Source: Sva-07 sp031430875
Lineage (GTDB): Bacteria > Actinomycetota > Acidimicrobiia > Acidimicrobiales > Ilumatobacteraceae
DNA length: 47,436 nt
NCBI GenBank assembly: GCA_031430875.1
Contig: JANPCI010000489.1
Location: 1 to 47,436, forward strand
Reading direction: 5' to 3'
Below are positions 8,082 to 15,458 of this stretch, one piece after another. The notes beneath the pieces are model-generated. The model saw only the letters and a list, made by a program, of their open reading frames with translations. It searched no databases and was not told the origin of the DNA. Positions within the stretch are counted from its first letter, which is position 1, and each line of letters starts with the position of its first letter. A program made the translations under genes and the position numbers.

Positions 8082-8512
8082 CGCGCCGCATGGCGTGTTC
8101 GTTGACGATGGACGCCGTTCGGGCTCGCACGAAGACCGTGACTCGCCGTGACCCGGCCACGTGGAAGACGCTCGTCCCCGGTGACCGGTTGACGTTGATC
8201 GAGAAAGGCATGGGGTTGAAGAAAGGCGAGAAGCAGGTGGTGCTCGCCGAGGTCGAGATCGTCGACGTGCGCATCGAGGATCTGAACAAGATCGCCACCG
8301 AGACGGGCGGGTTCCAGGCCGCGCTGGACCGTGAAGGTTGCGGGCACATGACGTTGCTCGGGTTCGCTGTGATGTGGCTTGCCTCGCACGGACAATCCGA
8401 CATGATCAGGCTAATGCCGGGCGGCGTGTACGTCGAACCAGACGGGTGGCGTACCTCGGTTCGTCGCATCGAATGGCGCTACGTCGAGTGGACGAAGCCA
8501 GGTGCGGCATGA
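8078..8512 (+). CDS. ASCH-like (PUA-fold) domain protein
   Basis: 144 residues, GTG start in a GTGA overlap. The N-terminus has the ASCH signature TKTVTRRDPATW followed by LVPGDRLTLIEKG and VVLAEVEIVDVRIEDL. ASCH domains have a PUA-like fold and are thought to bind RNA or modified nucleosides. Conserved spacing to the DUF5131 gene suggests that they act together. Confidence 0.65.
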   Translation: MTRRMACSLTMDAVRARTKTVTRRDPATWKTLVPGDRLTLIEKGMGLKKGEKQVVLAEVEIVDVRIEDLNKIATETGGFQAALDREGCGHMTLLGFAVMWLASHGQSDMIRLMPGGVYVEPDGWRTSVRRIEWRYVEWTKPGAA

Positions 8513-8847
8513 CCCGGTGGTTCCTCGTGGCGGCGCTCCTGCTCGTCCCCGCACGAGCCGGAGCACACACGACCGACGTCAAGCAGATCATCCGGGAGAT
8601 CTGGCCTGATCACCTGGAGGAAGCAGCGATCCGGGTGGCCTGGTGCGAGTCGCGTCACAAACCGACCGCAGCGAACCGGTTCGGATACCGCGGCCTGTTC
8701 CAGATGGGCAAGAAAGAGTGGCGGCGGTACGGCGAAGGCGGAGACGTGTTCGACCCGTGGGACAACGCCGAGGGGGCGCTTCGGCTCTACGAGGACCGCC
8801 GCTGGCAGCCGTGGACGTGTGCTCGCATGTTGGGTTTCTCGTCATGA
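8509..8847 (+). CDS. secreted lysozyme-like (transglycosylase-fold) protein
   Basis: 112 residues. Residues 1-20 form a signal peptide (MTRWFLVAALLLVPARAGA). The mature part matches the goose-lysozyme/SLT fold: CESRHKPTAANRFGYRGLFQMG with the Glu of CES as likely catalytic acid, then DPWDNAEGALRLY and a Cys (WTCAR) that could pair with the first. Resembles actinobacterial transglycosylase-like proteins. A muralytic enzyme in the putative early operon is unusual; roles could include a structural lysin, superinfection interference or wall remodelling. Confidence 0.75.
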   Translation: MTRWFLVAALLLVPARAGAHTTDVKQIIREIWPDHLEEAAIRVAWCESRHKPTAANRFGYRGLFQMGKKEWRRYGEGGDVFDPWDNAEGALRLYEDRRWQPWTCARMLGFSS

Positions 8848-9455
8848 ACTCGTTGGCGGTCGGCGACGCCCGACTACATCAAATCGCCAAGCTCATCGAC
8901 GGACTCGGGTCGCTCGCCGCTGACGAGTTCGAGGCGGCGCTGCCCGACCTCGAACGGTTCATTACCGTGCTCGATGTCCTGATCGAACGTGACGATGCGT
9001 GGCAGCGCCGTCTACGCCGTGAGGTGATCGCTGCATTCAGCCGGCTCCCGAAGAAAGCGAACGGTGCCGTCCCGGGCAAGTTTCATCTCCGTGTGCTTCA
9101 TGCCTGCATATGTGAGTTCGGACCGAAACAGGCGATCGAGTCGCTCGGCAACGAGCCCTGCCCCTCGTGGATCGGTCTGGTTCGGCTCTACCGTCCCGGT
9201 TACGGCGAGGCGTCGGAGAGCGCGTTGGCGCGCCGTGAACGGGACTCTGCACGCCGCCTCCACGATCACATCGACGGACGCCCGTACACCGTCGGGGAGC
9301 TACGGGTACAACTCCGGAATGCTGAACGAATCCTGGACAGGCATCGACGCCTGCTGGCGCGCTGCGAGGTACTGAACCTGCACGACATGGACCCTGTCCC
9401 GAACGATCTGCTCGCTGCCGAGCGCGTCCGTTGGAAAAGGAAGGCCACCCCGTGA
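8844..9455 (+). CDS. hypothetical protein
   Basis: 203 residues, largely helical. It has an acidic N-terminus and a basic C-terminal half (RRERDSARRLHDHI; ERILDRHRRLLARC). No known domain. The ATG overlaps the stop of the lysozyme-like gene. Confidence 0.65.
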   Translation: MNSLAVGDARLHQIAKLIDGLGSLAADEFEAALPDLERFITVLDVLIERDDAWQRRLRREVIAAFSRLPKKANGAVPGKFHLRVLHACICEFGPKQAIESLGNEPCPSWIGLVRLYRPGYGEASESALARRERDSARRLHDHIDGRPYTVGELRVQLRNAERILDRHRRLLARCEVLNLHDMDPVPNDLLAAERVRWKRKATP

Positions 9456-9625
9456 CGGCCGTCCGAGGCTACGAATGCGACGCTTGCAAGGTGATCGTTG
9501 CTCTCGGCTGGCGCACCCTCCGGTTTCGTCACGGCTGGGTGATGGTCCGCCAACTCGACTACGCGCACGGCAACTTCCCGACCCAGCACTTCTGCGGCGC
9601 TTGCACCGAACGGATCCGCCGGTGA
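9452..9625 (+). CDS. small zinc-ribbon protein
   Basis: 57 residues from GTG 9452 (GTGA overlap); an in-frame ATG at 9431 would add 7 residues. Two Cys pairs, CDAC near residue 9 and CGAC near the C-terminus, suggest one zinc site. Resembles treble-clef/zinc-ribbon mini-proteins. Confidence 0.6.
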   Translation: MTAVRGYECDACKVIVALGWRTLRFRHGWVMVRQLDYAHGNFPTQHFCGACTERIRR

Positions 9626-9903
9626 CCGCCGACGCCGGAAATCTCGCCACGCCACGCTGCTACTTCTGCGGCAAGTTCGTGCCACCCACAAAGGACAACC
9701 AGGACGGCCTCCCTGCGTCCACATTGGTCAACCAGGCTACGTGCGAGGACTGCGACATGCTGGACGAGTCGATTCGTGAAGCACATATGGCGGAGGCCGA
9801 GCCGTTCGAGTACCACGCATTCGAAGGGACCGGCACATCGTGTGATGTCTGCGACAACGACCTAGCCGACGAGGTTCACCAAGCGTTTGAGGAGACCCCG
9901 TGA
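9622..9903 (+). CDS. zinc-binding hypothetical protein
   Basis: 93 residues, GTG start in a GTGA overlap. Three Cys pairs: CYFCGK, CEDC and CDVC. The C-terminal part is acidic. Probably structural zinc; function unknown. Confidence 0.6.
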   Translation: MTADAGNLATPRCYFCGKFVPPTKDNQDGLPASTLVNQATCEDCDMLDESIREAHMAEAEPFEYHAFEGTGTSCDVCDNDLADEVHQAFEETP

Positions 9904-10043
9904 ACGTGTTCTGGTGCGACGGTCAAGGCTGGGTCTACTGCCCGTGCTGGCCAGGCGACTGCCTCTGCGGTGAAGGGCCAACCGTCGACTGTGACGGATG
10001 CGTCAACTGCGACGAGGAGTTGGCCGCCAATGCCTTCGCCTGA
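9900..10043 (+). CDS. cysteine-rich mini-protein
   Basis: 47 residues from GTG 9900, overlapping the previous stop by 4 bp. Eight Cys in 47 residues (CPCW, CLC, CDGCVNC) alternate with acidic residues. Likely metal-binding or disulfide-rich. The start/stop overlap and Cys-rich company support it as a real gene despite its size. Confidence 0.55.
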   Translation: MNVFWCDGQGWVYCPCWPGDCLCGEGPTVDCDGCVNCDEELAANAFA

Positions 10044-10284
10044 GCGGGCTCCAGGTCGAATGAAGACGGCCCCGCTCACCGCAGCCCTCACCGCCGTCGA
10101 CCGGCAGATGCCCGTCGCAGCGGTGGTCTGCAACGAGGGTGTTCCACGTGGAGCGATCATCGTGCTCGCGCACTGGGACGACATCGCCGTTCACCTACTC
10201 GAAGAGGTGCGCTTCGCCACTGCCCGCACCATGCTCGAACTCGAACACCTCGCCTACTCGATCAGCACGAAGACGCTGTTCTGA
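10030..10284 (+). CDS. hypothetical protein
   Basis: 84 residues from ATG 10030, chosen because GAGGAG lies 10 bases upstream, although this overlaps the previous gene by 14 bp; ATG 10060 would give 74 residues. Looks like a compact alpha/beta protein (VAAVVCNEGVPRGAIIVLAHWDDIAVHLLEE). Unrecognised. Confidence 0.6.
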   Translation: MPSPERAPGRMKTAPLTAALTAVDRQMPVAAVVCNEGVPRGAIIVLAHWDDIAVHLLEEVRFATARTMLELEHLAYSISTKTLF

Positions 10285-10285
10285 C

Positions 10286-10558
10286 GTGTTCGAGGTTCGC
10301 CCGTCCTGGTTCGACCATGCCAACTGTCGATCCTCCAACGGGAACCTCGTCGCCGCTTTCTATCCGACGAAAACGCAGGTACTCAACGAAGACGCGATCG
10401 CAACCGCCAAGTCGTTCTGTCGGGCGTGCCCCGTGCGGGACGAATGCCTCGAGCACGCCCTCGTCAACAACGAGGACTGGGGCATATGGGGCGGCACCAC
10501 ACTCGACGAACGCCGAGCGATCAAACGTGCCCGCCGCCGGCTACGGCGCGGCGGGTAA
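10286..10558 (+). CDS. WhiB-family iron-sulfur regulator, second copy
   Basis: 90 residues from GTG 10286, one base after the previous stop. A textbook WhiB layout: HANC, then FCRACPVRDEC, then GIWGGTT and a basic tail (RRRLRRGG). Shorter and more canonical than the copy at 4237. In mycobacteriophage TM4 a phage WhiB represses a host whiB gene and blocks septation; a similar takeover role is plausible. It is the last gene of the plus-strand arm and overlaps the convergent gene by 18 bp. Confidence 0.9.
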   Translation: MFEVRPSWFDHANCRSSNGNLVAAFYPTKTQVLNEDAIATAKSFCRACPVRDECLEHALVNNEDWGIWGGTTLDERRAIKRARRRLRRGG

Positions 10559-10768
10559 TCGTCTGGTGAGCCAACCATAGACAGCTAGTTCAGCCGCCTC
10601 GCCTTTCGACATGGGCTCCGGCGAGGACCGACTTCGGTCCAGGGTCTTCGCTATCGCCCCCAAAAACCAGTCGTCAGGAATCCCGATCACACCCGCCCTC
10701 GCTTGAGCTTGCTCGAAGCGCACGTTATCGAGCATCGACCGTGTTGCGTGCGCCGAGATGTAGATCAT
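10541..10768 (-). CDS. hypothetical protein
   Basis: 75 residues from ATG 10768, which overlaps the upstream stop (ATGA). An upstream in-frame extension exists but would run through the previous gene. Helical, unrecognised. Its 3' end overlaps the second WhiB gene tail to tail with no terminator between them. Confidence 0.6.
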   Translation of the reverse strand: MIYISAHATRSMLDNVRFEQAQARAGVIGIPDDWFLGAIAKTLDRSRSSPEPMSKGEAAELAVYGWLTRRLPAAP

Positions 10769-10971
10769 GACGCCACGTCCCGGAGACGAACCATCTGACT
10801 GCTCACCGAGCGGGTCATCCGGTCCTCGAAGTTGACCGTGACAACGACGTTGCCTGACCGCATCACACGGATCACACGCTCCGGCCACTCCTCACGCCCC
10901 CACCGGCCCTGCACCCAAACAGCCTGGCCCGGTCGGAACAGACGCGCCCTCGCCTTGCGTTCATCGATCAT
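10765..10971 (-). CDS. small beta-rich basic hypothetical protein
   Basis: 68 residues: a basic start (DERKARARLFRPGQAVWVQGRW), then strands VIRVMRSGNVVVTVNFEDRMTRSVSSQMVRL, resembling an SH3-like or Tudor-like small barrel. Function unknown. Confidence 0.6.
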   Translation of the reverse strand: MIDERKARARLFRPGQAVWVQGRWGREEWPERVIRVMRSGNVVVTVNFEDRMTRSVSSQMVRLRDVAS

Positions 10972-11350
10972 ATTCCTCCTCCTTGAGTGTGGATGCGAAC
11001 AGCCGGGCCAGTTCGTCGACAGTCACGGTGCGTTCCACAACGTCGTAGTCCTTCATCTCTGCGGACGAAAGCTCTGTCGCAGCCGTTCGGGCAAGGGCTT
11101 TCCGGCCGAACACCGCAACGAGCCTGGAATCGACCTCGAGGAGCCACACTGTCATCGTCACTCTGTCTTCCTTGAGCTCGCCGACGTCGATGGGTCGGAG
11201 CGTCGCGATCGAGATGAGGTAGTCGACAATCGAGACGAGAGCGTCGTGCTCGGCGTCGTTCGAATCGCCGTCCATCGCAGCCTGCGCTGCAACGATCAGT
11301 TCCTCCACCTCGGTCCGGTCGACCACGATCGATTCGAATGGCCCGTTCAC
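10961..11350 (-). CDS. hypothetical protein
   Basis: 129 residues, acidic, mixed alpha/beta (VTMTVWLLEVDSRLVAVFGRKALA). It ends in a Glu-rich tail (STLKEEEYDR) that also supplies a purine-rich ribosome site for the next gene. Unrecognised. Confidence 0.6.
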   Translation of the reverse strand: MNGPFESIVVDRTEVEELIVAAQAAMDGDSNDAEHDALVSIVDYLISIATLRPIDVGELKEDRVTMTVWLLEVDSRLVAVFGRKALARTAATELSSAEMKDYDVVERTVTVDELARLFASTLKEEEYDR

Positions 11351-11562
11351 CGCTCCTTCTCCAATTCTGTGCAGATTGCCTCGCGTGCCTCCGAAGACAA
11401 CACATCCAGCGCACGGACGAGACGATCGACGTGAGCGTCGTAGGCTGCGAACGCCAACCTGAAGCCACTAGCGCTATTCGCCGTGCCAACCGCCGCGACG
11501 TGCAAACCAGCGATCGCGGCCCAACCCTGCAAGGCATCCAGGCCGTTCGCTGGTCCGTTCAC
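11347..11562 (-). CDS. hypothetical protein
   Basis: 71 residues, Ala-rich helical protein. Overlaps both neighbours by 4 bp. No family recognised. Confidence 0.55.
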   Translation of the reverse strand: MNGPANGLDALQGWAAIAGLHVAAVGTANSASGFRLAFAAYDAHVDRLVRALDVLSSEAREAICTELEKER

Positions 11563-11828
11563 TGGTCCTCCTCCTTCAGCGCGGCGGCGACCATCTTGAT
11601 TCGGACCGTGCCGAGGAAGTCCTGCATGAGCATCGGGTCGAACTTCACGTACATCGCTTCCTCACCCATCCGCAACGCCACGTAGACGGCGTCCACGCCC
11701 TCCACCCGGACCAGGAACTCGGAGACCGGGAGGAACTCGTCGGGCTCCATCTCGTCGGTGTCGAGCAGGAACGCCTCGTGGATCGGCAGCGCGTCGTCGG
11801 GCAGCTCGATCCCCGAAATCCCGGACAT
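11559..11828 (-). CDS. hypothetical acidic protein
   Basis: 89 residues from ATG 11828 (TGATG overlap with the upstream stop). Very acidic first half (DTDEMEPDEFLPVSEF), then strands (VDAVYVALRMGEEAMYVKFD). Possibly a DNA-mimic or partner-binding protein, but this is only suggested by charge. Confidence 0.55.
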   Translation of the reverse strand: MSGISGIELPDDALPIHEAFLLDTDEMEPDEFLPVSEFLVRVEGVDAVYVALRMGEEAMYVKFDPMLMQDFLGTVRIKMVAAALKEEDQ

Positions 11829-12016
11829 CAGCACGATTCCGTCAGATGGAACTCGGCGAGCGTCTCACGGATGAGAGCCTTGAGACCGGCGAGCGTGTCG
11901 GCGCGCACCGTCTGGCCCGAGTTGTAGTTCCGGATCGTGGACACGAAGTAGCCGGACGGGAACGTCCGCTCGATCGTGCACCCCCGGTATTCGCTGTAGA
12001 CCTTCGTTGCTTTCAT
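11828..12016 (-). CDS. small hypothetical protein
   Basis: 62 residues. Reads as two or three strands (YRGCTIERTFPSGYFVSTIRNYNSGQTVRA) followed by a helix (LAGLKALIRETLAEF), a beta-beta-alpha pattern. AAGGGAG lies upstream of the ATG. Unrecognised. Confidence 0.6.
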   Translation of the reverse strand: MKATKVYSEYRGCTIERTFPSGYFVSTIRNYNSGQTVRADTLAGLKALIRETLAEFHLTESC

Positions 12017-12405
12017 GCCGTCTCCCTTTCAGTAGGTGCTTCCGGGCGAGGCGCGGTCGCCTCGTCCACCAAGCGTTGCCAGCAACCAGAATGCTCCGGT
12101 TGGAGCCTCGTTGCCACCCAGCCTTGCGCCGTGTCGGTGATCGTCGAAACGACCACCATCGCACCGACCCTGGAACGGATCTTCACGACCCGGCAACCCT
12201 TCTCGAGTTCGACCGACGCACGAAGCGTCGGATCGACCACCTCAGGCTCGACGGCATTCTTCCGTACTACGTCGAAACCCAACTCGGCGAGCATCTTGTG
12301 CTGATCAGCGGTCAACCTGTCCTCTAGCCGCACGGCCGGACCGTTCTCGAACTGCCCAGCTACGGGCCAGCGTTTCAACACTGCATCGTGACTGCTTGCC
12401 ATCAT
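12013..12405 (-). CDS. hypothetical protein
   Basis: 130 residues, mixed alpha/beta. Start at ATG 12405 in an ATGA overlap; the next codon is also ATG. Segment CRVVKIRSRVGAMVVVSTI is strongly beta. Unrecognised. Confidence 0.6.
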   Translation of the reverse strand: MMASSHDAVLKRWPVAGQFENGPAVRLEDRLTADQHKMLAELGFDVVRKNAVEPEVVDPTLRASVELEKGCRVVKIRSRVGAMVVVSTITDTAQGWVATRLQPEHSGCWQRLVDEATAPRPEAPTERETA

Positions 12406-12701
12406 GTCTCCTCCCAGCTTTCTCCGGCGAACGCCGGGTCGAAGTCGGCCGGCGCATTGTGCGGATACCGGCCTCTGATCTCGTTTTCACGATCGAGCCG
12501 CAAAGACCAATGCTTGTCACACCGCGGGAACGCCCGCCCGGTCCCGCTCAACGGCATCCGGTATTCGACCGGCCCGCCGCAATCATCCGACCCGTGGGAG
12601 TCGATGCACCACATCGGTTCGTCTTCGTCGGCCATCCATTCGGGATGCCCGAGCTTGTCGGTCATGTACTCGTCGAAGCTCATCTCGTAGTCCTCGTTCA
12701 T
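12402..12701 (-). CDS. hypothetical protein with Cys/His pairs
   Basis: 99 residues from ATG 12701; the longer upstream extension runs through the next gene and is not used. N-terminus acidic (NEDYEMSFDEYM). Cys and His residues at CIDSHGSDDCGG and RCDKHW could bind metal. Function unknown. Confidence 0.6.
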   Translation of the reverse strand: MNEDYEMSFDEYMTDKLGHPEWMADEDEPMWCIDSHGSDDCGGPVEYRMPLSGTGRAFPRCDKHWSLRLDRENEIRGRYPHNAPADFDPAFAGESWEET

Positions 12702-13012
12702 GACTCGTCTCCCGAATCGACCGAGTGAGCCCCGCTGTCCTGGGCGCGTGGAGTGATCCAGACGTCGCCGCCGGCGGCCATCGCGTATCCCTCGCCCTCG
12801 ATCGTCCCCGTGCCGTGCCAGCCGATGAACCACTGAACCAGACCGATGCGGGAGAAGTATTCGCAGGCCAACTCGGCCGCGTTCACGTCGTCGAACTCCT
12901 CGGGATCGGCGCACTCGTCGCAGCGCTGCACCGCAGCGGCAGATTCGGGCATCTCGTAGCCGCCGTACTCGCAATAGATCCAGCCACGATGGCCGCACTC
13001 CTCGCAACCCAT
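12698..13012 (-). CDS. zinc-ribbon hypothetical protein
   Basis: 104 residues. CEECGHRGWIYC at the N-terminus and RCDECAD near residue 30 form a likely zinc ribbon; the rest is a small acidic domain with GWHGTGTIEGEGYAMA. Similar in layout to the zinc-ribbon proteins of the left arm. The ATG is one base inside the gap after the upstream gene. Confidence 0.65.
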   Translation of the reverse strand: MGCEECGHRGWIYCEYGGYEMPESAAAVQRCDECADPEEFDDVNAAELACEYFSRIGLVQWFIGWHGTGTIEGEGYAMAAGGDVWITPRAQDSGAHSVDSGDES

Positions 13013-13013
13013 G

Positions 13014-13313
13014 TCAGATCAGTTCGTCGTCGGCGAGCACGCCGATCGGCACCGTGCAGATCTCCAACGGCAGGGTCGCGTTCGCGCCGGCCTCCTGGAC
13101 GGTGGCGAGCCATTCGACGACCTGAGCCAACGTCGTAAGCGACCGTAGCCGCATCAACTCCTGCTCGAGCTCATCGTCGTCGGGGTCGGACATCCAGTCA
13201 AACAGCCAGTCGGAGACTTCGCAGACGGCCAGATCCTCACGGGTGCAAAGAACCCGCATCCTGGAGTCTTCGTCGTCTTCGACACTGACTTCGATGATCG
13301 GAATCTCTCTCAT
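13014..13313 (-). CDS. acidic hypothetical protein
   Basis: 99 residues, highly acidic (SVEDDEDSRM, WMSDPDDDELEQELM), helical middle. Function unknown. ATG overlaps the upstream stop. Confidence 0.6.
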   Translation of the reverse strand: MREIPIIEVSVEDDEDSRMRVLCTREDLAVCEVSDWLFDWMSDPDDDELEQELMRLRSLTTLAQVVEWLATVQEAGANATLPLEICTVPIGVLADDELI

Positions 13314-13624
13314 CGCGGATTCCGGACGTAGTAGGGGTGAAGCCCCCGGCCCTTGAAATGGAGGCTGCGCGTGGCGGCGTAGAACCCGTTGAACTTCCGT
13401 CCAGCCGTGACCGTCGCACTCCCAGCGCAGTCGAAACCGAGCGTGTCAGCCAGCCGCTCGACTTCGGCGAGCACTTCGGTGATGGACGTCGCCTCGATCG
13501 TCGAGCGTGCGCTCATCGGCGGATCGCCCTCTTTCACCAGGAAGGCGTAGGCAATCTGCCAGGAGCCGCCATCGGTGAAGTGCGCTGCGTTGACCGAGCA
13601 GCGAACGTTGCGTGACGTCGCCAT
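13310..13624 (-). CDS. hypothetical protein
   Basis: 104 residues from ATG 13624 (TGATG overlap). Mixed alpha/beta; central helix SITEVLAEVERLADTLGFD. It precedes the clamp-like gene's downstream partner genes and shares their operon. Unrecognised. Confidence 0.6.
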   Translation of the reverse strand: MATSRNVRCSVNAAHFTDGGSWQIAYAFLVKEGDPPMSARSTIEATSITEVLAEVERLADTLGFDCAGSATVTAGRKFNGFYAATRSLHFKGRGLHPYYVRNPR

Positions 13625-13953
13625 CACGCGATCCGGACCGGCATGATGAGAGCGTTCACGGCAGAGTCACCGGAGATCGTCATCGGCTTGGTCGGGCCGA
13701 CGACGCCGAGAAGCACCGAGTCGCCGCCAACAACCTTCAACGCATCGGCCAGGTAGCCCGGATTGAACGCCGTCAAAGCGACCGGGCCGTCGGCCACCAC
13801 CACGAACTTCGTGGTCGACGCCGCCTTGAAATGCTCGATGAACTCGACGATCTCCGGCGTCGTGACCATGCCGTGCTCGTAGCCGCACGTTCTCAGCGCG
13901 ACGATCGTCGCCACTTTCAGCCGCTCCGGCGCGAGCTGGCCCGGGGCGCTCAT
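13624..13953 (-). CDS. DNA sliding clamp (DnaN) C-terminal-domain-like protein
   Basis: 109 residues. The second half reads like the end of bacterial beta clamps: VALTAFNPGYLADALKVVGG, then SVLLGVVGPTKPMTISGD, ending ALIMPVRIA. In DnaN the third domain has the pattern FN..Y..D.L.., a GP.P turn and the C-terminal MPMRL that forms part of the peptide-binding pocket. Full clamps are about 370 residues; only the last domain, or a part of it, is present, and the neighbouring genes do not supply the rest. It might assemble differently, or act as a decoy for clamp-binding proteins. Homology is by eye and not verified. Confidence 0.7.
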   Translation of the reverse strand: MSAPGQLAPERLKVATIVALRTCGYEHGMVTTPEIVEFIEHFKAASTTKFVVVADGPVALTAFNPGYLADALKVVGGDSVLLGVVGPTKPMTISGDSAVNALIMPVRIA

Positions 13954-14510
13954 GGCGTCGCCTCGGATGTGAGAGCTTCGGCGCAGGCACCGTAAGGCGT
14001 GAGTCCGCCGAGCTCGTAGGGAGTCAGCCGGTCACAAAGCCATTCGTGCAGGTGACGGTACAGATCCTCCGTGCTCCAGCACTTCTCAACAAACCCGGCG
14101 AGTTCCGTGCGTTTCGCCGCCCATTCGTGGGCGTTGATCGTCGCTGCGCCACCGTTGTCGCACGACAAGCACACGCTCACGTCTCGTCCGTGGACTCTCA
14201 CTTCACCCTGAAACTCGTACTTCGTCTCGTGGTGGGCGATGTACGGCACGCCGAGTTCTTTGCACCGAGTCAGAAAGTCGCAGACGTCGGAGTCCTGGAG
14301 CCCGTAGTTACCCTCGCCCTGGAACGAGACGCAATACAGACCGTTGCCGAGCAGACCGTGATCCCAACGTTCCTCGCCGGCCAGCCCCGGCCAATCGCCC
14401 TCGTCGCCCGTCGTGCCGGGAAACCGAAAGACCTTCACTTCACCGTCGGACACGTCGACCCACGACGGCGGGACGGCGACCTCGATCGTGCACCAGATCG
14501 GCTCACTCAC
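13950..14510 (-). CDS. hypothetical protein
   Basis: 186 residues from GTG 14510 (GTGA overlap); the longer reading frame upstream lies over other genes. It contains strands (WCTIEVAVPPSWVDV; YCVSFQGEGNYG), an HHET motif (VPYIAHHETKYEFQGEVRV), and several Cys. A His/Glu pair could bind metal, but no enzyme family is recognised. Confidence 0.65.
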   Translation of the reverse strand: MSEPIWCTIEVAVPPSWVDVSDGEVKVFRFPGTTGDEGDWPGLAGEERWDHGLLGNGLYCVSFQGEGNYGLQDSDVCDFLTRCKELGVPYIAHHETKYEFQGEVRVHGRDVSVCLSCDNGGAATINAHEWAAKRTELAGFVEKCWSTEDLYRHLHEWLCDRLTPYELGGLTPYGACAEALTSEATP

Positions 14511-14665
14511 AGCGTCGCCTCGGCGCCGCAGTAGCAGAGCAGGTCGCCGTTCTCGTCCAGGTCGTCCTCGTCCCAGTAGACGAACAGGGTGCCGCACGAC
14601 GGGCAAACCGACGACTTCATGCCGCGATGGTCGAACGTGTGCTCGACAACGGTCGGGCCGGTCAT
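14507..14665 (-). CDS. zinc-ribbon mini-protein
   Basis: 52 residues from ATG 14665. VCPSCGTLF and, after an acidic loop, CYCGAE form a one-zinc ribbon. GTGA and ATGA overlaps on both sides support it as a real gene. Confidence 0.65.
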   Translation of the reverse strand: MTGPTVVEHTFDHRGMKSSVCPSCGTLFVYWDEDDLDENGDLLCYCGAEATL

Positions 14666-14979
14666 GGCGTCGCCGCCTTCCGCTGAGCATCGGCGAGCCG
14701 CTGCGTGAGGGAGCGGCCCGACGACCAGAACTTGTGCTCGCCGTCGCCACGGCCCGTCTCCCGGGCGATCACGTTGGCGATCCACATCGGGTCGCAAATC
14801 CCACGAATCCCGTAGGCCGAGACGATCCGCTCCGCCGCCACCCGAATGTCGTCGGGTACGCCGTAGCTCTGTCGAGTCACGGGATTCGTGAACGCCTCAT
14901 CGAACCACTCGCGGGTCCACATCCCGCTGATCGGCCCGCAGTCGCCGTGGCGATGCCCGTCTGCACCGTCGGCCCTCAT
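14662..14979 (-). CDS. hypothetical protein
   Basis: 105 residues from ATG 14979. Helical: VPDDIRVAAERIVSAYGIRGICDPMWIANVIARETG. A Glu in ARETGRGDG recalls, weakly, a lysozyme-like motif, but the rest is missing. Unrecognised. Confidence 0.55.
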   Translation of the reverse strand: MRADGADGHRHGDCGPISGMWTREWFDEAFTNPVTRQSYGVPDDIRVAAERIVSAYGIRGICDPMWIANVIARETGRGDGEHKFWSSGRSLTQRLADAQRKAATP

Positions 14980-15458
14980 TCGGACACCGCGTCGAACCAT
15001 TCGCCGTTAGCGATGTCGTCAAGCATCGAGACGGCCGCGTCGGCCACGGAGCCGTTGTCCCATCCATCAACCAGATGTCTCGTGTACTCGGATGGCCAGC
15101 CATCGAATGACGATGCGAACAGGTCGTATTCGAGACCGCTGGAGTCGACGCCTCGCGACTGGACGTTCGCCGATTCCAACACGACGGCTGCGGCGTTGGA
15201 AATGTGCCAGCAGCCGCCGAGGAAGTGCTCACGTGCGGCGAATGCGATGTGCCCGGCGATGCACGCCGCCGTCCCGCAATCCGTCGGCTCGGCCAGCTCG
15301 TCGATGTAGCTCGCAGTGAAGTATTCCCCGGACGCCCCGTTGATCCGGACTGTCGAGTGTCCCCACGATCGCAGATCGAGCGATTCCGCCTCGGCCGCGA
15401 TGTTCTCCGCCGCCTTGGCGATGATCGAGCGGGCCGTCTCGACGTCGAGCGAATTCAT
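14976..15458 (-). CDS. conserved phage-type hypothetical (CGTAACIAGHI motif)
   Basis: 160 residues from ATG 15458. Contains TDCGTAACIAGHIAFAA, a motif I associate with hypothetical proteins found widely in phages and plasmids; function unknown. N-terminus helical and acidic, C-terminus helical (WDNGSVADAAVSMLDDIA). Confidence 0.65.
   Translation of the reverse strand: MNSLDVETARSIIAKAAENIAAEAESLDLRSWGHSTVRINGASGEYFTASYIDELAEPTDCGTAACIAGHIAFAAREHFLGGCWHISNAAAVVLESANVQSRGVDSSGLEYDLFASSFDGWPSEYTRHLVDGWDNGSVADAAVSMLDDIANGEWFDAVSE

Noticed and set aside
12725..13138. Plus-strand open frame of 137 residues in the minus-strand arm
   Set aside because: Antisense to three coupled genes with zinc-ribbon and acidic protein features; no ribosome site.
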